A DNA stretch of 64,000 nucleotides from Salegentibacter salinarum (GTDB lineage: Bacteria; Bacteroidota; Bacteroidia; Flavobacteriales; Flavobacteriaceae). Positions 24,740-33,482 of this stretch are shown piece after piece. The first letter of the stretch is position 1. Every line of letters begins with the position of its first letter. The stretch is taken from positions 1 through 64,000 of the forward strand of contig NZ_FUZC01000019.1 in assembly GCF_900168115.1 (NCBI RefSeq). Direction: 5' to 3'. The position numbers were made by a program, and so were the translations under genes. The notes under the pieces are model-generated. The model was not told the DNA's origin and ran no database searches. It saw only the letters and a program-made list of their open reading frames with translations.

Positions 24740-26590
24740 ATGGCTGAAGACAAAACAAACCAGGACGTTCAGGACGAAAATCTTGAAGTTCAACCGGTAG
24801 CCGGAATGGCTACATCATCGCAACCAGCTCCTACCGAGCAGCAGGAAAACCCTGAGAAATTTCTTGAAGAATTTAACTGGCATAATTATGAAGAGGGGAT
24901 TGACCCTATTGATGATAAGAAGCTGGAAGAATTTGAGAAATTAGTTGCAGAAAATTTCGTAGACACTTTAAATGACGAAGTTGTTACAGGAAAAGTAATT
25001 AATATTACAGATCGTGATGCAATTATAGACATTAACGCAAAAAGTGAAGGCGTAATTTCCCTTAACGAATTTCGTTACAATCCAGATCTTAAAGTTGGAG
25101 ACGAGGTTGAGGTATTGATTGATGTTCGTGAAGATTCAACCGGACAATTAATTCTTTCTCACCGTAAGGCTCGTGTAATCCAGGCCTGGGATCGTGTGAA
25201 CAAAGCTCACGATGAAAGTCTTATCGTAAACGGTTTTGTAAAATGCAGAACTAAAGGTGGTATGATCGTAGATGTATTTGGAATTGAGGCATTCTTGCCA
25301 GGTTCTCAAATAGACGTGAAGCCTATCCGTGATTACGATGCTTACGTAGGAAAAACAATGGAATTTAAAGTTGTGAAAATCAACCACGAATTCAAAAACG
25401 TTGTAGTTTCTCACAAAGCGCTTATTGAAGCCGATATCGAAGAACAGAAGAAAGAAATTATCGGTCAGCTTGAAAAAGGTCAGGTACTTGAAGGTACTGT
25501 TAAAAACATTACTTCTTACGGAGTATTTGTTGATCTTGGAGGAGTTGACGGACTTGTTCACATTACCGACCTTAGCTGGTCTCGTATCAATCATCCAAAT
25601 GAGATCGTTGAGCTTGATCAAAAACTAAACGTGGTAATTCTTGACTTTGATGAAGCTAAAACAAGAATCCAACTTGGTCTTAAGCAATTAAGCAAACACC
25701 CATGGGAAGCTCTTGACGAAAACCTTAAGGTTGGAGACAAGGTAAAAGGTAAGGTCGTTGTAATCGCAGATTACGGTGCATTTATTGAAGTAGCCGATGG
25801 TGTTGAAGGTCTTATCCACGTTTCTGAAATGTCTTGGAGCACGCACTTGCGTTCAGCTCAGGATTTCGTAAATGTTGGAGATGAGGTTGAAGCGCAAATT
25901 TTAACTTTAGATCGTGAAGACCGTAAAATGTCTCTTGGAATTAAACAATTAACTCCAGATCCATGGACAGATATTACTACTAAATATCCTGTTGGTTCTA
26001 AACACAAAGGGATTGTACGTAATTTCACCAACTTTGGTGTATTCGTAGAATTAGAAGAAGGAATTGACGGACTTATCTATATCTCTGATCTATCCTGGAC
26101 TAAGAAAATCAAGCACCCATCAGAATTTACTAACGTAGGGGATGAGCTTGAGGTTGTAGTTCTTGAATTAGATGTTGAAGGACGTAAGTTAAGCCTTGGT
26201 CACAAGCAGGTTGAAGACAACCCTTGGGATAAATATGAAACTGAGTTCGCTGTTGGTACTAAACACACCGCAGAGATCGCAGAGATCGTAGACAAAGGTG
26301 CTACTATAGACTTTAACGAAGATATCACTGCATTTGTTCCAACCAGACATCTTGAAAAAGAAGACGGTAACAAATTGACTAAAGGTGAATCTGCAGAGTT
26401 CCAGATCATTGAATTCAATAAAGAATTCAAAAGAGTGGTAGCTTCACATATGGCTATTCACAAAGAAGAAGAGCAGCAAATCGTTAAGCAAGCAGCTAAA
26501 AAAGCAGCTTCGCAAAGCAATGACAAAACCACTATTGGTGATGTTAATGCCGATCTTCAAGCTTTAAAAGATAAAATGGAAGGGAAATAA
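24740..26590 (+). CDS. rpsA: 30S ribosomal protein S1
   Basis: S1 binds mRNA and helps its recruitment to the 30S subunit, which matters in a phylum that rarely uses Shine-Dalgarno pairing. The 616 residues hold six S1 RNA-binding repeats; the later ones are plain, for example GTVKNITSYGVFVDLGGVDGLVHITDLSW, and similar GAFIEV...GLIHVSEMSW and GVFVEL...GLIYISDLSW. The N-terminus is acidic and carries the usual Bacteroidetes extension. A strong terminator follows at 26637-26669. Confidence 0.95.
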   Translation: MAEDKTNQDVQDENLEVQPVAGMATSSQPAPTEQQENPEKFLEEFNWHNYEEGIDPIDDKKLEEFEKLVAENFVDTLNDEVVTGKVINITDRDAIIDINAKSEGVISLNEFRYNPDLKVGDEVEVLIDVREDSTGQLILSHRKARVIQAWDRVNKAHDESLIVNGFVKCRTKGGMIVDVFGIEAFLPGSQIDVKPIRDYDAYVGKTMEFKVVKINHEFKNVVVSHKALIEADIEEQKKEIIGQLEKGQVLEGTVKNITSYGVFVDLGGVDGLVHITDLSWSRINHPNEIVELDQKLNVVILDFDEAKTRIQLGLKQLSKHPWEALDENLKVGDKVKGKVVVIADYGAFIEVADGVEGLIHVSEMSWSTHLRSAQDFVNVGDEVEAQILTLDREDRKMSLGIKQLTPDPWTDITTKYPVGSKHKGIVRNFTNFGVFVELEEGIDGLIYISDLSWTKKIKHPSEFTNVGDELEVVVLELDVEGRKLSLGHKQVEDNPWDKYETEFAVGTKHTAEIAEIVDKGATIDFNEDITAFVPTRHLEKEDGNKLTKGESAEFQIIEFNKEFKRVVASHMAIHKEEEQQIVKQAAKKAASQSNDKTTIGDVNADLQALKDKMEGK

Positions 26591-26636
26591 TTCTATTCCT
26601 GTGAAGACGGGAATCCCTGATATTTAATCATAAACA

Positions 26637-26669
26637 AAAACCTCCTTAGTTGGCTAAGGAGGTTTTTTT
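26637..26669 (+). terminator. Rho-independent terminator of rpsA
   Basis: CCTCCTTAG (26641-26649) pairs with CTAAGGAGG (26654-26662), extended by A/T pairs and followed by seven T. It can also act on the converging gene. Confidence 0.9.
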
Positions 26670-26691
26670 ATGAAGCTGTTTTAAAAGTTTA

Positions 26692-27327
26692 TTACCAAAT
26701 ATACTTCTCCAACAATGCTCTTTTCTTAGGATCCAGGGCTTTATTATTTGCTGCAATTTGCAGGTAGTCCCGGTTCTTCTCTTTTGCATATACCAAATGG
26801 AAAAGGTCAGACACACTTAAACTCTTATCAGGACGCTCTATTAAGGTGAATTTATCATTATTAGCTACAAATCCTTCTTCCAGGACACTTAAATAGGTTC
26901 CTGCAAAACCCCTTTTAATAAATTGTTTCAGGATCTTTTGATCTCCAAATTTATAACCGAGTTTATAACAGGGTTCTCGATAATCTGAAACCTGCACTAC
27001 GGCATCACCCACTTTATAGACATCACCTAAGAAAACCTTTCTTTCATCAAAATCCGTAACAGTTAGGTTTTCTCCAAACATTCCCCAGTTCCAATCAAGA
27101 TTGGGATAAAGATTTTTCCAATACGGATACTGTTCTGAAGAAAATATGTAGCAGGCCTTGTAAAAACCACCGTGATGTTTACGATCTGAAACTTCATCAT
27201 TCATCACATTATTTTTCGCCAAATAAATAGGTTCATCAGTAGCTGTTTTATATATACCTGTAAGTATTTCTTTGGAATTCCAAATTATTTTAGTTGGCTT
27301 TCCAATATTGGTTGAAATTATTTTCAC
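26692..27327 (-). CDS. MOSC domain protein
   Basis: The 211 residues match the MOSC domain (molybdenum cofactor sulfurase C-terminal): RKHHGGFYKACYIF, GMFGENLTV, GDVYKVGDAVVQVS and YREPCYKLGYKFG, whose cysteine is the conserved MOSC residue. It resembles YiiM-type stand-alone MOSC proteins, which reduce N-hydroxylated compounds with the molybdenum cofactor. It is third in a run with pirin and a hydrolase on the same strand (gap 40 bases). Confidence 0.85.
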   Translation of the reverse strand: MKIISTNIGKPTKIIWNSKEILTGIYKTATDEPIYLAKNNVMNDEVSDRKHHGGFYKACYIFSSEQYPYWKNLYPNLDWNWGMFGENLTVTDFDERKVFLGDVYKVGDAVVQVSDYREPCYKLGYKFGDQKILKQFIKRGFAGTYLSVLEEGFVANNDKFTLIERPDKSLSVSDLFHLVYAKEKNRDYLQIAANNKALDPKKRALLEKYIW

Positions 27328-27367
27328 GTAGTTAAAAGTTTATTTTATAGGATATTAATAGCAGAAA

Positions 27368-28222
27368 TTAACCATTCCAATTTCCAAATTCACCATTCTG
27401 ATAATTCTGAAAAGCTTGCTGAATTTCCTGCTGTGAATTCATTACAAAAGGACCCTGTGCTACGATGGGTTCATTGAAAGGCTCAGCGTGTCCAAGAAGT
27501 AAAGTGCTTTCTTCCAGAGCTTCAATTTCCAGTTTCTCACCATCATTAGCGAATTCAACCAGATTATGCATTTTGGCTTCTTCACCGTTTACATTTACCT
27601 TACCCTTAACCACGTAAAAGAAAATATTTCTTTTGGAAGGAATTTCTACCGAATATTTACCACCTTCGGCAAATTCCAACGTAGCCATTTGAATATCATT
27701 TAAAGGATTAAAAGCGCCCTTTTTTTCTTCCCAGTTTCCTGATACTGCTGCTAATTTGACTTCTCCGTCATTTAAAGTTAACTGCGGGATATCTTCTTTT
27801 TGAAGTCCTACATAATTAGGTTCGGTCATTTTATATTTTGCAGGTAAGTTTACCCAAAGCTGAAGAATTTCCAGTTCTCCTCCATTTTTCTTGAATTCTT
27901 CTGAAGAAACTTCAGCGTGGATAAGGCCTTTCCCAGCGGTCATCCATTGCACGCCTCCGGCTTTTATCACGCTTTCAAATCCGCCACTGTCTTTATGGGT
28001 TAAATCACCTTTCAAAATAAAAGTAACGGTTTCAAATCCGCGGTGGGGGTGAGGTCCAAAAGGTAATCCATTATTGTTTTCCGGATATTCCTGGTAGCCA
28101 TGGTGGTTTAAGAATAAAAAAGGATCTATATGATCTATAGAATTTGTGGGCAAAGCGCGATAGGTAATAAGATCGGCAATAGGCGAACTTACCGCAGTAT
28201 GTATTTTTTTGATGCTTCTCAT
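27368..28222 (-). CDS. Pirin family protein
   Basis: This 284-residue cupin-fold protein has the pirin metal site complete: H58 and H60 in PHPHRGFET, H102 and E104 in GLIHAEV. Pirins are iron-binding proteins; some have quercetin 2,3-dioxygenase activity and others act as redox regulators. The C-terminal cupin half (about 150-284) is also present. It follows the hydrolase gene by 16 bases. Confidence 0.9.
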   Translation of the reverse strand: MRSIKKIHTAVSSPIADLITYRALPTNSIDHIDPFLFLNHHGYQEYPENNNGLPFGPHPHRGFETVTFILKGDLTHKDSGGFESVIKAGGVQWMTAGKGLIHAEVSSEEFKKNGGELEILQLWVNLPAKYKMTEPNYVGLQKEDIPQLTLNDGEVKLAAVSGNWEEKKGAFNPLNDIQMATLEFAEGGKYSVEIPSKRNIFFYVVKGKVNVNGEEAKMHNLVEFANDGEKLEIEALEESTLLLGHAEPFNEPIVAQGPFVMNSQQEIQQAFQNYQNGEFGNWNG

Positions 28223-28238
28223 AAAATTGATTTTAATC

Positions 28239-28856
28239 TTAATTAAAAATAAAATTATTAGCGATTTTCAGCTCATATTCTGAAATTGTATGTGGCCTGT
28301 TTTGGTAGATCTTCACTTCTACATTGGCATTCATTTCCCTTAAAATTTCAGCAGAATCTTCTACTCGCTCAACTGGAACGTGGGGGTCTGGATCGCCAGT
28401 TCCAATAAAAATTGGGGTACCATTAAAATCACCCGAATAATTTTCGGTATAAATCTTATCGCCAATGAGTCCGCCGGTGAAAGCTGCAACTCCACCAAAT
28501 TTCTGGGCGTTTCGGGTTACAAATTCCAGTGTTAGACAGGCGCCCTGTGAAAATCCGGCAAAATAGATATTTTCTGAAGCTATACCCGTTTCCTTAATTT
28601 CTTCCAGCAGTTCTTCTAAAACTTCTAAAGCCGATGAATATTCGGGTTCATTTTGAGCCAATGGAGCTAAAAATGAATTCGGGTACCAGGTAAAATCTGT
28701 AGCTTGTGGTGCTAAAATTGCAAAATCTGATGTGTTTAACTGATTGGCCAAAGAAAGAAATTCTTTAGCGCTGCCGCCACGGCCGTGAATTAAAACCAAT
28801 ACTTTTTCGGCTTCCCGGAGTTCTTTTCCGGCGGTATATATCTCTTTTTTATGCAT
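28239..28856 (-). CDS. Alpha/beta hydrolase (phospholipase/carboxylesterase family)
   Basis: The 205-residue protein resembles the acyl-protein thioesterase/carboxylesterase group. It shows IHGRGGSA at the oxyanion strand, the nucleophile S103 in AGFSQGACL, D157 in GDPDPHVP and H189 in RPHTIS. It has no signal peptide. It probably heads an operon with pirin and MOSC genes; what links these three is not known. A terminator of the upstream small gene lies at 28894-28918. Confidence 0.85.
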   Translation of the reverse strand: MHKKEIYTAGKELREAEKVLVLIHGRGGSAKEFLSLANQLNTSDFAILAPQATDFTWYPNSFLAPLAQNEPEYSSALEVLEELLEEIKETGIASENIYFAGFSQGACLTLEFVTRNAQKFGGVAAFTGGLIGDKIYTENYSGDFNGTPIFIGTGDPDPHVPVERVEDSAEILREMNANVEVKIYQNRPHTISEYELKIANNFIFN

Positions 28857-28893
28857 TGTAGTAATTTTAAATTAAGATACTAAATACCAATAA

Positions 28894-28918
28894 AAAAGTC
28901 CCGAAAAACGGGACTTTT
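28894..28918. terminator. Bidirectional terminator
   Basis: AAAAGTCCCG pairs with CGGGACTTTT around AAAAA, with T-rich flank on both strands. On the minus strand it follows the 77-residue lipoprotein gene. Confidence 0.8.
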
Positions 28919-28971
28919 AAAACAATTTTTAGAATTGATTGAGGTAAGAGTGATAGGAATACGAAATAAAA

Positions 28972-29205
28972 CTAGTTATCGTCGTTATCTATCTTCACTT
29001 TTTTTGTTACCTCACCATCATCTTCTTTGATTTTAATCTTTTTATCATCGGTTTTTACTTTAATCTTATCATCTTTTACTTTCACCTTGGCATCTTCTTC
29101 ACCGGCTAATTGTTCAATTTCAGATTTTTCTTCTTCTTCCCTGCAAGACACAAAACTTAGGCTTAATGCCAGAATTAATAAAATTGATTTTAATCCAATT
29201 TTCAT
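28972..29205 (-). CDS. Small charged lipoprotein, unknown
   Basis: The 77-residue product has a lipoprotein signal (LILALSLSFVSC, cysteine 21) and then only charged, repetitive sequence: alternating K/V/D patterns such as KVKVKDDKIKVKTDDKKIKIKEDD. Alternation of hydrophobic and charged residues suggests beta strands or a flexible tether at the membrane. I know no function. It lies 44 bases downstream of the GIN-domain gene and may be cotranscribed with it. Confidence 0.65.
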   Translation of the reverse strand: MKIGLKSILLILALSLSFVSCREEEEKSEIEQLAGEEDAKVKVKDDKIKVKTDDKKIKIKEDDGEVTKKVKIDNDDN

Positions 29206-29249
29206 AGTTAATAGTTTTAGTTATAGGGATTAAATGTAGGCTAAATAAC

Positions 29250-30068
29250 TCAATCCTTTTTCGCAAGTACCGCTTTTTCTGAAAATTCAACCAAATCTAC
29301 TTTTGGATTTCCATAAAGTTCCATTTCGCTTCGGTTTTTAGCAGTAAGTGTAAGGTTTTCAAGCACTTCAAGTTCATTTTTAGATTTTCCTTCAGCAATA
29401 ACCACTGCGGTTCTTGCGCTTAATCTTCTACCGTCAAATTTGGTAGAATGTTCAGAACGTAATTGCAAATCATCAACTTCCCCTTCAATACGCGCGCTGG
29501 CTTTTTCATAGATATCAACTTTAAACCTGGGTGCATTTACCAAAGATTTAATGTAGCTGGACTCGTTAAGCTGAAAATAAACATCTTCTGCAGTTAAATT
29601 TAATTCTACGTCAGCCTTCCCTTCGTTAAAAAGATCAAATTTAGTGGCGGTTACGGTAAGATAAACTTCAGCATCATCTGCTGTGGTGATTTTTAGTTCT
29701 TCTGAATATAAATCTTCATCTGCTTCTAATTCCGTGTTGCCCGAAACCGTAATTTTCTGAAGGTTTTCAGGATAGGTAAGGGAGATTTCCTGAGATTTGC
29801 TACGGCCAATTTTTTTTGTAGGCTTTAAATATAAAACCTGGTCTACAACTTCGCCTCTTATTATGCGGTGTAGGTTATCATCGGCTTCAACTTCCATCAT
29901 CGCGGTAGATCCTTGTTTGAGCGTTACTTCAAAATCCCCGGCAATATCAACACTATGGAAATCTGTTAAGCGTGTTTTTTCGGTAGTTACGTTTCTGCTT
30001 CCTTTTATTTTTTTTGCGCCACAGCTAAAAGCCATAAAAATGCTTAGTAATAGTAGTATCTTTTTCAT
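29250..30068 (-). CDS. GIN domain (DUF2807) lipoprotein
   Basis: This 272-residue protein has a lipoprotein signal (MKKILLLLSIFMAFSC, cysteine 16) and a GIN/DUF2807 domain: FHSVDIAGDFEVTLKQGS, EVEADDNLHRIIRGEV, ITVSGNTELEAD, and short beta repeats to the end. It is a divergent relative of the protein at 17873. It sits behind the terminator of the PspC operon but on the same strand. This family often accompanies PspC/PadR genes in Bacteroidetes; a structural or stress role is likely but unproven. Confidence 0.8.
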   Translation of the reverse strand: MKKILLLLSIFMAFSCGAKKIKGSRNVTTEKTRLTDFHSVDIAGDFEVTLKQGSTAMMEVEADDNLHRIIRGEVVDQVLYLKPTKKIGRSKSQEISLTYPENLQKITVSGNTELEADEDLYSEELKITTADDAEVYLTVTATKFDLFNEGKADVELNLTAEDVYFQLNESSYIKSLVNAPRFKVDIYEKASARIEGEVDDLQLRSEHSTKFDGRRLSARTAVVIAEGKSKNELEVLENLTLTAKNRSEMELYGNPKVDLVEFSEKAVLAKKD

Positions 30069-30099
30069 AAAAAATAAGGGTTTAAAACAAATATAGTAA

Positions 30100-30124
30100 A
30101 AAAGCCTCCGGATGGGAGGCTTTT
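30100..30124 (-). terminator. Terminator of the PspC operon
   Basis: AAAAGCCTCC (30100-30109) pairs with GGAGGCTTTT (30115-30124) around a five-base loop, followed on the minus strand by T-rich sequence. It lies just after the 47-residue gene. Confidence 0.85.
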
Positions 30125-30133
30125 AAGACTTGC

Positions 30134-30277
30134 TTAGCATTCATTGAAAGCTATGGTGCAGTGTTCGGTCAAGACTTCATTACATTCAATATAATCTTCA
30201 ACCAGTGGATCATTTTCTTCTGCTGGCTCTCCTAAACCGAAGAGCAGCATTAGTAAGTGCAGAATTAATTGTATCAT
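30134..30277 (-). CDS. 47-residue cysteine-containing small protein coupled to the PspC operon
   Basis: The start ATG (30275-30277) overlaps the TGA stop of the preceding gene (30274-30276) as ATGA, so translation is probably coupled. The product has a hydrophobic N-terminus (MIQLILHLLMLLFGLG) and an acidic C-terminal part with three cysteines (YIECNEVLTEHC, final NEC). A membrane-inserted helix or uncleaved signal is likely. A terminator follows at once, so it is the last gene of the operon. I recognise no family. Confidence rests on the overlap, the position before the terminator and the sensible composition. Confidence 0.6.
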   Translation of the reverse strand: MIQLILHLLMLLFGLGEPAEENDPLVEDYIECNEVLTEHCTIAFNEC

Positions 30278-31188
30278 AATTCTTCATTTTCAAGATTTTC
30301 CTGTTCTTTATCAACCGGTTTTTTATCTACCGTTACCCCTCTGCGGTTAATTTGAATATTCACCTCTTCGTCGCCAGAATTTATCCTGGCATTAAAGTCA
30401 CCGTCTTCATCCCATTCATCTTCACTTTCGGTTTCCCATTCTTCTACCGGGCAATCTTCACAAATAGCAGCATCTTCAGTGATTTTTAAGACTTTTTCTT
30501 CGTCACCACTTATCAAAATATCTCCCCAGTAGTCTGTATTTCTATGAAAAGAGCTTGTATTATCGTCTGCTACGAGACTGGCACCTTCTGGCAAATACAA
30601 AGTAACTTTCACTTCCTGATCCCTGTACTTATATTTTGTAGCCGAAGTAAAAAAACTATTCAGCAATAATTCATTTCTACTGAAATTAGTATTGTAAACT
30701 ATATTCTGAGCGCGTTCTCTGGCTTCTTTGTAATCTTTACCTTCTGCCGACTTAACTACTTCCAGTTTGGCAAGGGAATCTTTAGTAGGCTTTACAATTA
30801 GACGAACATCTGAGCTGTACAATACCTTTTCATCATTATCATCGTATTTTATTTTGAAATCTGAACTTCTGTAAATACTGGATGAGTAATTAGGATTGGC
30901 CTGCATTGCCAGGTAAAGGGTGTCGTTAGCTGATATAGACAGTGTTTCGGTAATTACCTGTTCCCCATCAAAGGCACGATGAGTTGCTTGTTGAATACCT
31001 ATTACTGCAGCACCTATAAGTGCCAGAAGCCATAATCCCAATAGAACTAGTTTTGCCGGAGTACCAATAGATTTTAATCTTCCTACCAGTATTTTTAAGC
31101 CTAAAATGAACAGGAAGAATAATGGGATACCTGCCAGCAAAAAGGCAATTAACCATAATAGCCAAAGTGGAGCTCCACTAACGGCCAT
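30274..31188 (-). CDS. C-terminal part of a PspC-type protein, cut off by an in-frame TAG
   Basis: The 304-residue frame begins with two hydrophobic segments (LWLLWLIAFLLAGIPLFFLFILGLKIL and KLVLLGLWLLALIGAAVIGI), followed by a beta-rich periplasmic part and an acidic C-terminus. It continues in the same frame as the gene at 31204: only a TAG (31204-31206) and the codons for TSYVE separate them. Flavobacterial PspC proteins of about 570 residues contain both parts. Expression needs readthrough or restart at the ATG (31186-31188). It may be functional as a separate membrane protein or may be the tail of a broken gene. Confidence 0.7.
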   Translation of the reverse strand: MAVSGAPLWLLWLIAFLLAGIPLFFLFILGLKILVGRLKSIGTPAKLVLLGLWLLALIGAAVIGIQQATHRAFDGEQVITETLSISANDTLYLAMQANPNYSSSIYRSSDFKIKYDDNDEKVLYSSDVRLIVKPTKDSLAKLEVVKSAEGKDYKEARERAQNIVYNTNFSRNELLLNSFFTSATKYKYRDQEVKVTLYLPEGASLVADDNTSSFHRNTDYWGDILISGDEEKVLKITEDAAICEDCPVEEWETESEDEWDEDGDFNARINSGDEEVNIQINRRGVTVDKKPVDKEQENLENEEL

Positions 31189-31203
31189 TTCTACATAACT
31201 AGT

Positions 31204-32010
31204 CTAGGGCGCATCTATAAGTCCAAATGTACCAACGGTAACTAATCCGATAAAGAGACCTATTAAGGAAGCGCCGGCTAATAAGATTAAGATGATTCCA
31301 ATAAGTTTTACAAATACCTTTAAAATAAATGCGATGACATCACCTATGGCAGTGGCTGCAGAGGTAGCTCCACTTTTAGCCTGGTTACCATATTTTTGGT
31401 AATCTACATCTTTTACCTTTCCGGTAACATTATCAAAACCCTCACGAATCTTTTTTTCAATATTGCTTATAGTGACCTCCTCTCCACGCATCGCAAGTTT
31501 ATCGGCCGTGGTTTTAGCTTCAGGAACAAAGATCCAAAGTGCAATATAGATAAGGATAAAAGCGCCACTGGAGAAAATGGTAAGTAAAATCCAAAGTAAG
31601 CGTACCCAAATAAAATCTATCCCTAAATAATGTCCCAGTCCTGAAGAAACACCGCCTACATAAGAATGTTCGGTATCTCTAAACAGTTGTTTTCCCGGAG
31701 ATTTAGTGGTTTTAGTATGCACCGGTTCATCTTCAAAGATCTCTTCATCTACCATATAATCTTCGGGTTGCCCCATAATGGTGATTACTTCTTCTACTTC
31801 TTTTATGCCGATAACCTGGCGGTCATCCTTTTTCTTCTCATTGAACAATTCAGCAATACGTGCTTCAATATCTGCTATAATTTCATCTTTTCCCTGGGTG
31901 TTAGCGAAAGAGCGTTTTATAGCGTCAAGATAATGCTGCAGTTTGGCATATGCGTCTTCGTCTATGTGAAAGAATATACCGGCAAGATTTATATTTACTG
32001 TCTTATTCAT
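31204..32010 (-). CDS. PspC domain protein, N-terminal part ending at an in-frame TAG
   Basis: The 268 residues start with a cytoplasmic regulatory part (MNKTVNINLAGIFFHIDEDAYAKLQ, about residues 1-105), then the PspC domain (RDTEHSYVGGVSSGLGHYLGIDFIWVRLLW, with a membrane helix), and a third hydrophobic region near residues 228-262. PspC belongs to the phage-shock membrane-stress response. The product ends GLIDAP at a TAG where a tryptophan (TGG) is expected, and the frame goes on beyond. Its start overlaps PadR by eight bases. Confidence 0.8.
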   Translation of the reverse strand: MNKTVNINLAGIFFHIDEDAYAKLQHYLDAIKRSFANTQGKDEIIADIEARIAELFNEKKKDDRQVIGIKEVEEVITIMGQPEDYMVDEEIFEDEPVHTKTTKSPGKQLFRDTEHSYVGGVSSGLGHYLGIDFIWVRLLWILLTIFSSGAFILIYIALWIFVPEAKTTADKLAMRGEEVTISNIEKKIREGFDNVTGKVKDVDYQKYGNQAKSGATSAATAIGDVIAFILKVFVKLIGIILILLAGASLIGLFIGLVTVGTFGLIDAP

Positions 32011-32347
32011 GATTCTTGTTTTTTTGATTGGTTACAACGTTTACAGCGGTTTGGAGTTCGTCCCAGGTGCCGGTAAGCTCCTTTAGAAAGAGTTTCCCGG
32101 TATCGGTAAGTCCGTAATATTTTCGTGGTGGTCCGCTGCTGGATTCTTCCCAGCGATAACTGAGTAATCCTGCATTCTTTAACCTGGTTAAGAGCGGATA
32201 AATAGTGCCTTCAACCACCAGTAATTTAGCGTCTTTAAGGGTGTCCAGGATTTCGGCTACATACGCATCTTCATCTTTTAAGACTGAAAGAATACAGTAC
32301 TCCAGTACACCTTTACGCATTTGAGCCTTGGTGTTTTCTATCTTCAT
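32003..32347 (-). CDS. PadR family transcriptional regulator
   Basis: The 114-residue protein is a winged helix of the PadR type: KGVLEYCILSVLKDEDAYVAEIL, then VEGTIYPLLTRLKNAGLLSYRWEES, then GPPRKYYGLTDTGKLFL. PadR proteins usually repress neighbouring genes and respond to ligands or stress. It overlaps DUF4870 by four bases (ATGA) and PspC by eight, so it is probably the operon's own regulator. Confidence 0.9.
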   Translation of the reverse strand: MKIENTKAQMRKGVLEYCILSVLKDEDAYVAEILDTLKDAKLLVVEGTIYPLLTRLKNAGLLSYRWEESSSGPPRKYYGLTDTGKLFLKELTGTWDELQTAVNVVTNQKNKNHE

Positions 32348-32883
32348 AGCGTTTCGTTTTGAGGGTTGTTAAACTGTTCTTTTTTTGATTGTTGATGGTT
32401 ATTATTATGATGATTATCTGAACTTTTTCCTATAAAATTGATGCTTAGCGGGAAAGAGTAATTTTCTCCATTACTGGCTTTAATACTTGCGCTTATCACT
32501 GCGAAGATTTCGATGAAAAACAATAGCGAAAGTAAAATGGCAAATACACTAATGGTGATGACTATGGAAATTGCCTGGCCCATTTCGTCTATATAAAAAT
32601 GGTCGGGTCCTATTGCAAAAGGAACATCTCCGCCCAAACGTATTGCCTGAAAAAGGATAATTGAAATTCCTACCGCCAATATTAAAATGGTGTAGAGAAA
32701 GAGACTAATTTGAAAATTGATTGCCTTCCTTCCGTGATCGTCTATAAATGGTTTTTCCTTTTTAGTGAGCCATAATATTAGCGGAAATATAAAATTCCCA
32801 AATGGAATAATAAATTTACTAAAGACCGATAAATGCAGGATTGTGGCCAGTGTTTTTTCTTCTTTTGCTATCTTTGAGTTCAT
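32344..32883 (-). CDS. DUF4870 domain membrane protein
   Basis: The 179-residue protein has several membrane helices and the DUF4870 features: TILHLSVFSKFIIPFGNFIFPLILWLTKKEKPFIDDHGRKAINFQIS. It heads the operon DUF4870-PadR-PspC. The C-terminus is polar and histidine/asparagine-rich (SDNHHNNNHQQSKKEQ). Its function is unknown; DUF4870 genes often accompany PspC and PadR genes. Confidence 0.85.
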   Translation of the reverse strand: MNSKIAKEEKTLATILHLSVFSKFIIPFGNFIFPLILWLTKKEKPFIDDHGRKAINFQISLFLYTILILAVGISIILFQAIRLGGDVPFAIGPDHFYIDEMGQAISIVITISVFAILLSLLFFIEIFAVISASIKASNGENYSFPLSINFIGKSSDNHHNNNHQQSKKEQFNNPQNETL

Positions 32884-33028
32884 AACCTATTAATTTACAT
32901 TACAAATATATGGTTAAAAGAAGGTATTTTGCAAAGCATAGTACTAAAAATTAACATATTTTTATGAAATTATTTCTGAAGACATATTGATTAATTTGAA
33001 TACATTTATTAAAAACAAACCATTAACA

Positions 33029-33481
33029 ATGACATTAAGTAAGAATAAACTCAATAAATTTCTAATGCTGAAACTACCAAGTGCCTGGTTTTGTGGGGTG
33101 CGGGTAAGTGAAATTGAAGAAAATACCTGTAAGGTAAATGTGAAGCATAATTGGATAAACCAGAATCCTTTTAATAGCATGTACTTCGCCGTGCAGGCAA
33201 TGGCAGCCGAATTAAGCACTGGCGCATTGGTAATGGGAAAAATAAAACAGTCTAATAGAAAAATTTCTATGCTTGTGGCACAAAATAGAGCCACATTTAC
33301 TAAAAAAGCCACCGGAAAAATTACCTTTTACTGTTACGATGGGCATTTAATAGACGAAGCTATAGAGAAAACTCTGGCTACCGGAGAGGGGCAAACCTTA
33401 TGGATGAAATCTACCGGAATAAACGATACCGGCGAGCAAGTGGCAGTATTTGAGTTTGAATGGACTATAAAAGCAAAATAA
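33029..33481 (+). CDS. DUF4442 hotdog-fold protein (thioesterase-like)
   Basis: The 150-residue protein resembles DUF4442, a hotdog-fold family related to PaaI-type thioesterases. Typical features are [25 protein letters not shown] and [15 protein letters not shown] chose the ATG at 33029; the frame extends back to a TTG at 32987 but TACATTTA at 33001-33008, a possible -7 element, lies in that stretch. It ends two bases before the AIM24-like gene and forms an operon with it. Confidence 0.75.
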   Translation: MTLSKNKLNKFLMLKLPSAWFCGVRVSEIEENTCKVNVKHNWINQNPFNSMYFAVQAMAAELSTGALVMGKIKQSNRKISMLVAQNRATFTKKATGKITFYCYDGHLIDEAIEKTLATGEGQTLWMKSTGINDTGEQVAVFEFEWTIKAK

Positions 33482-33482
33482 T

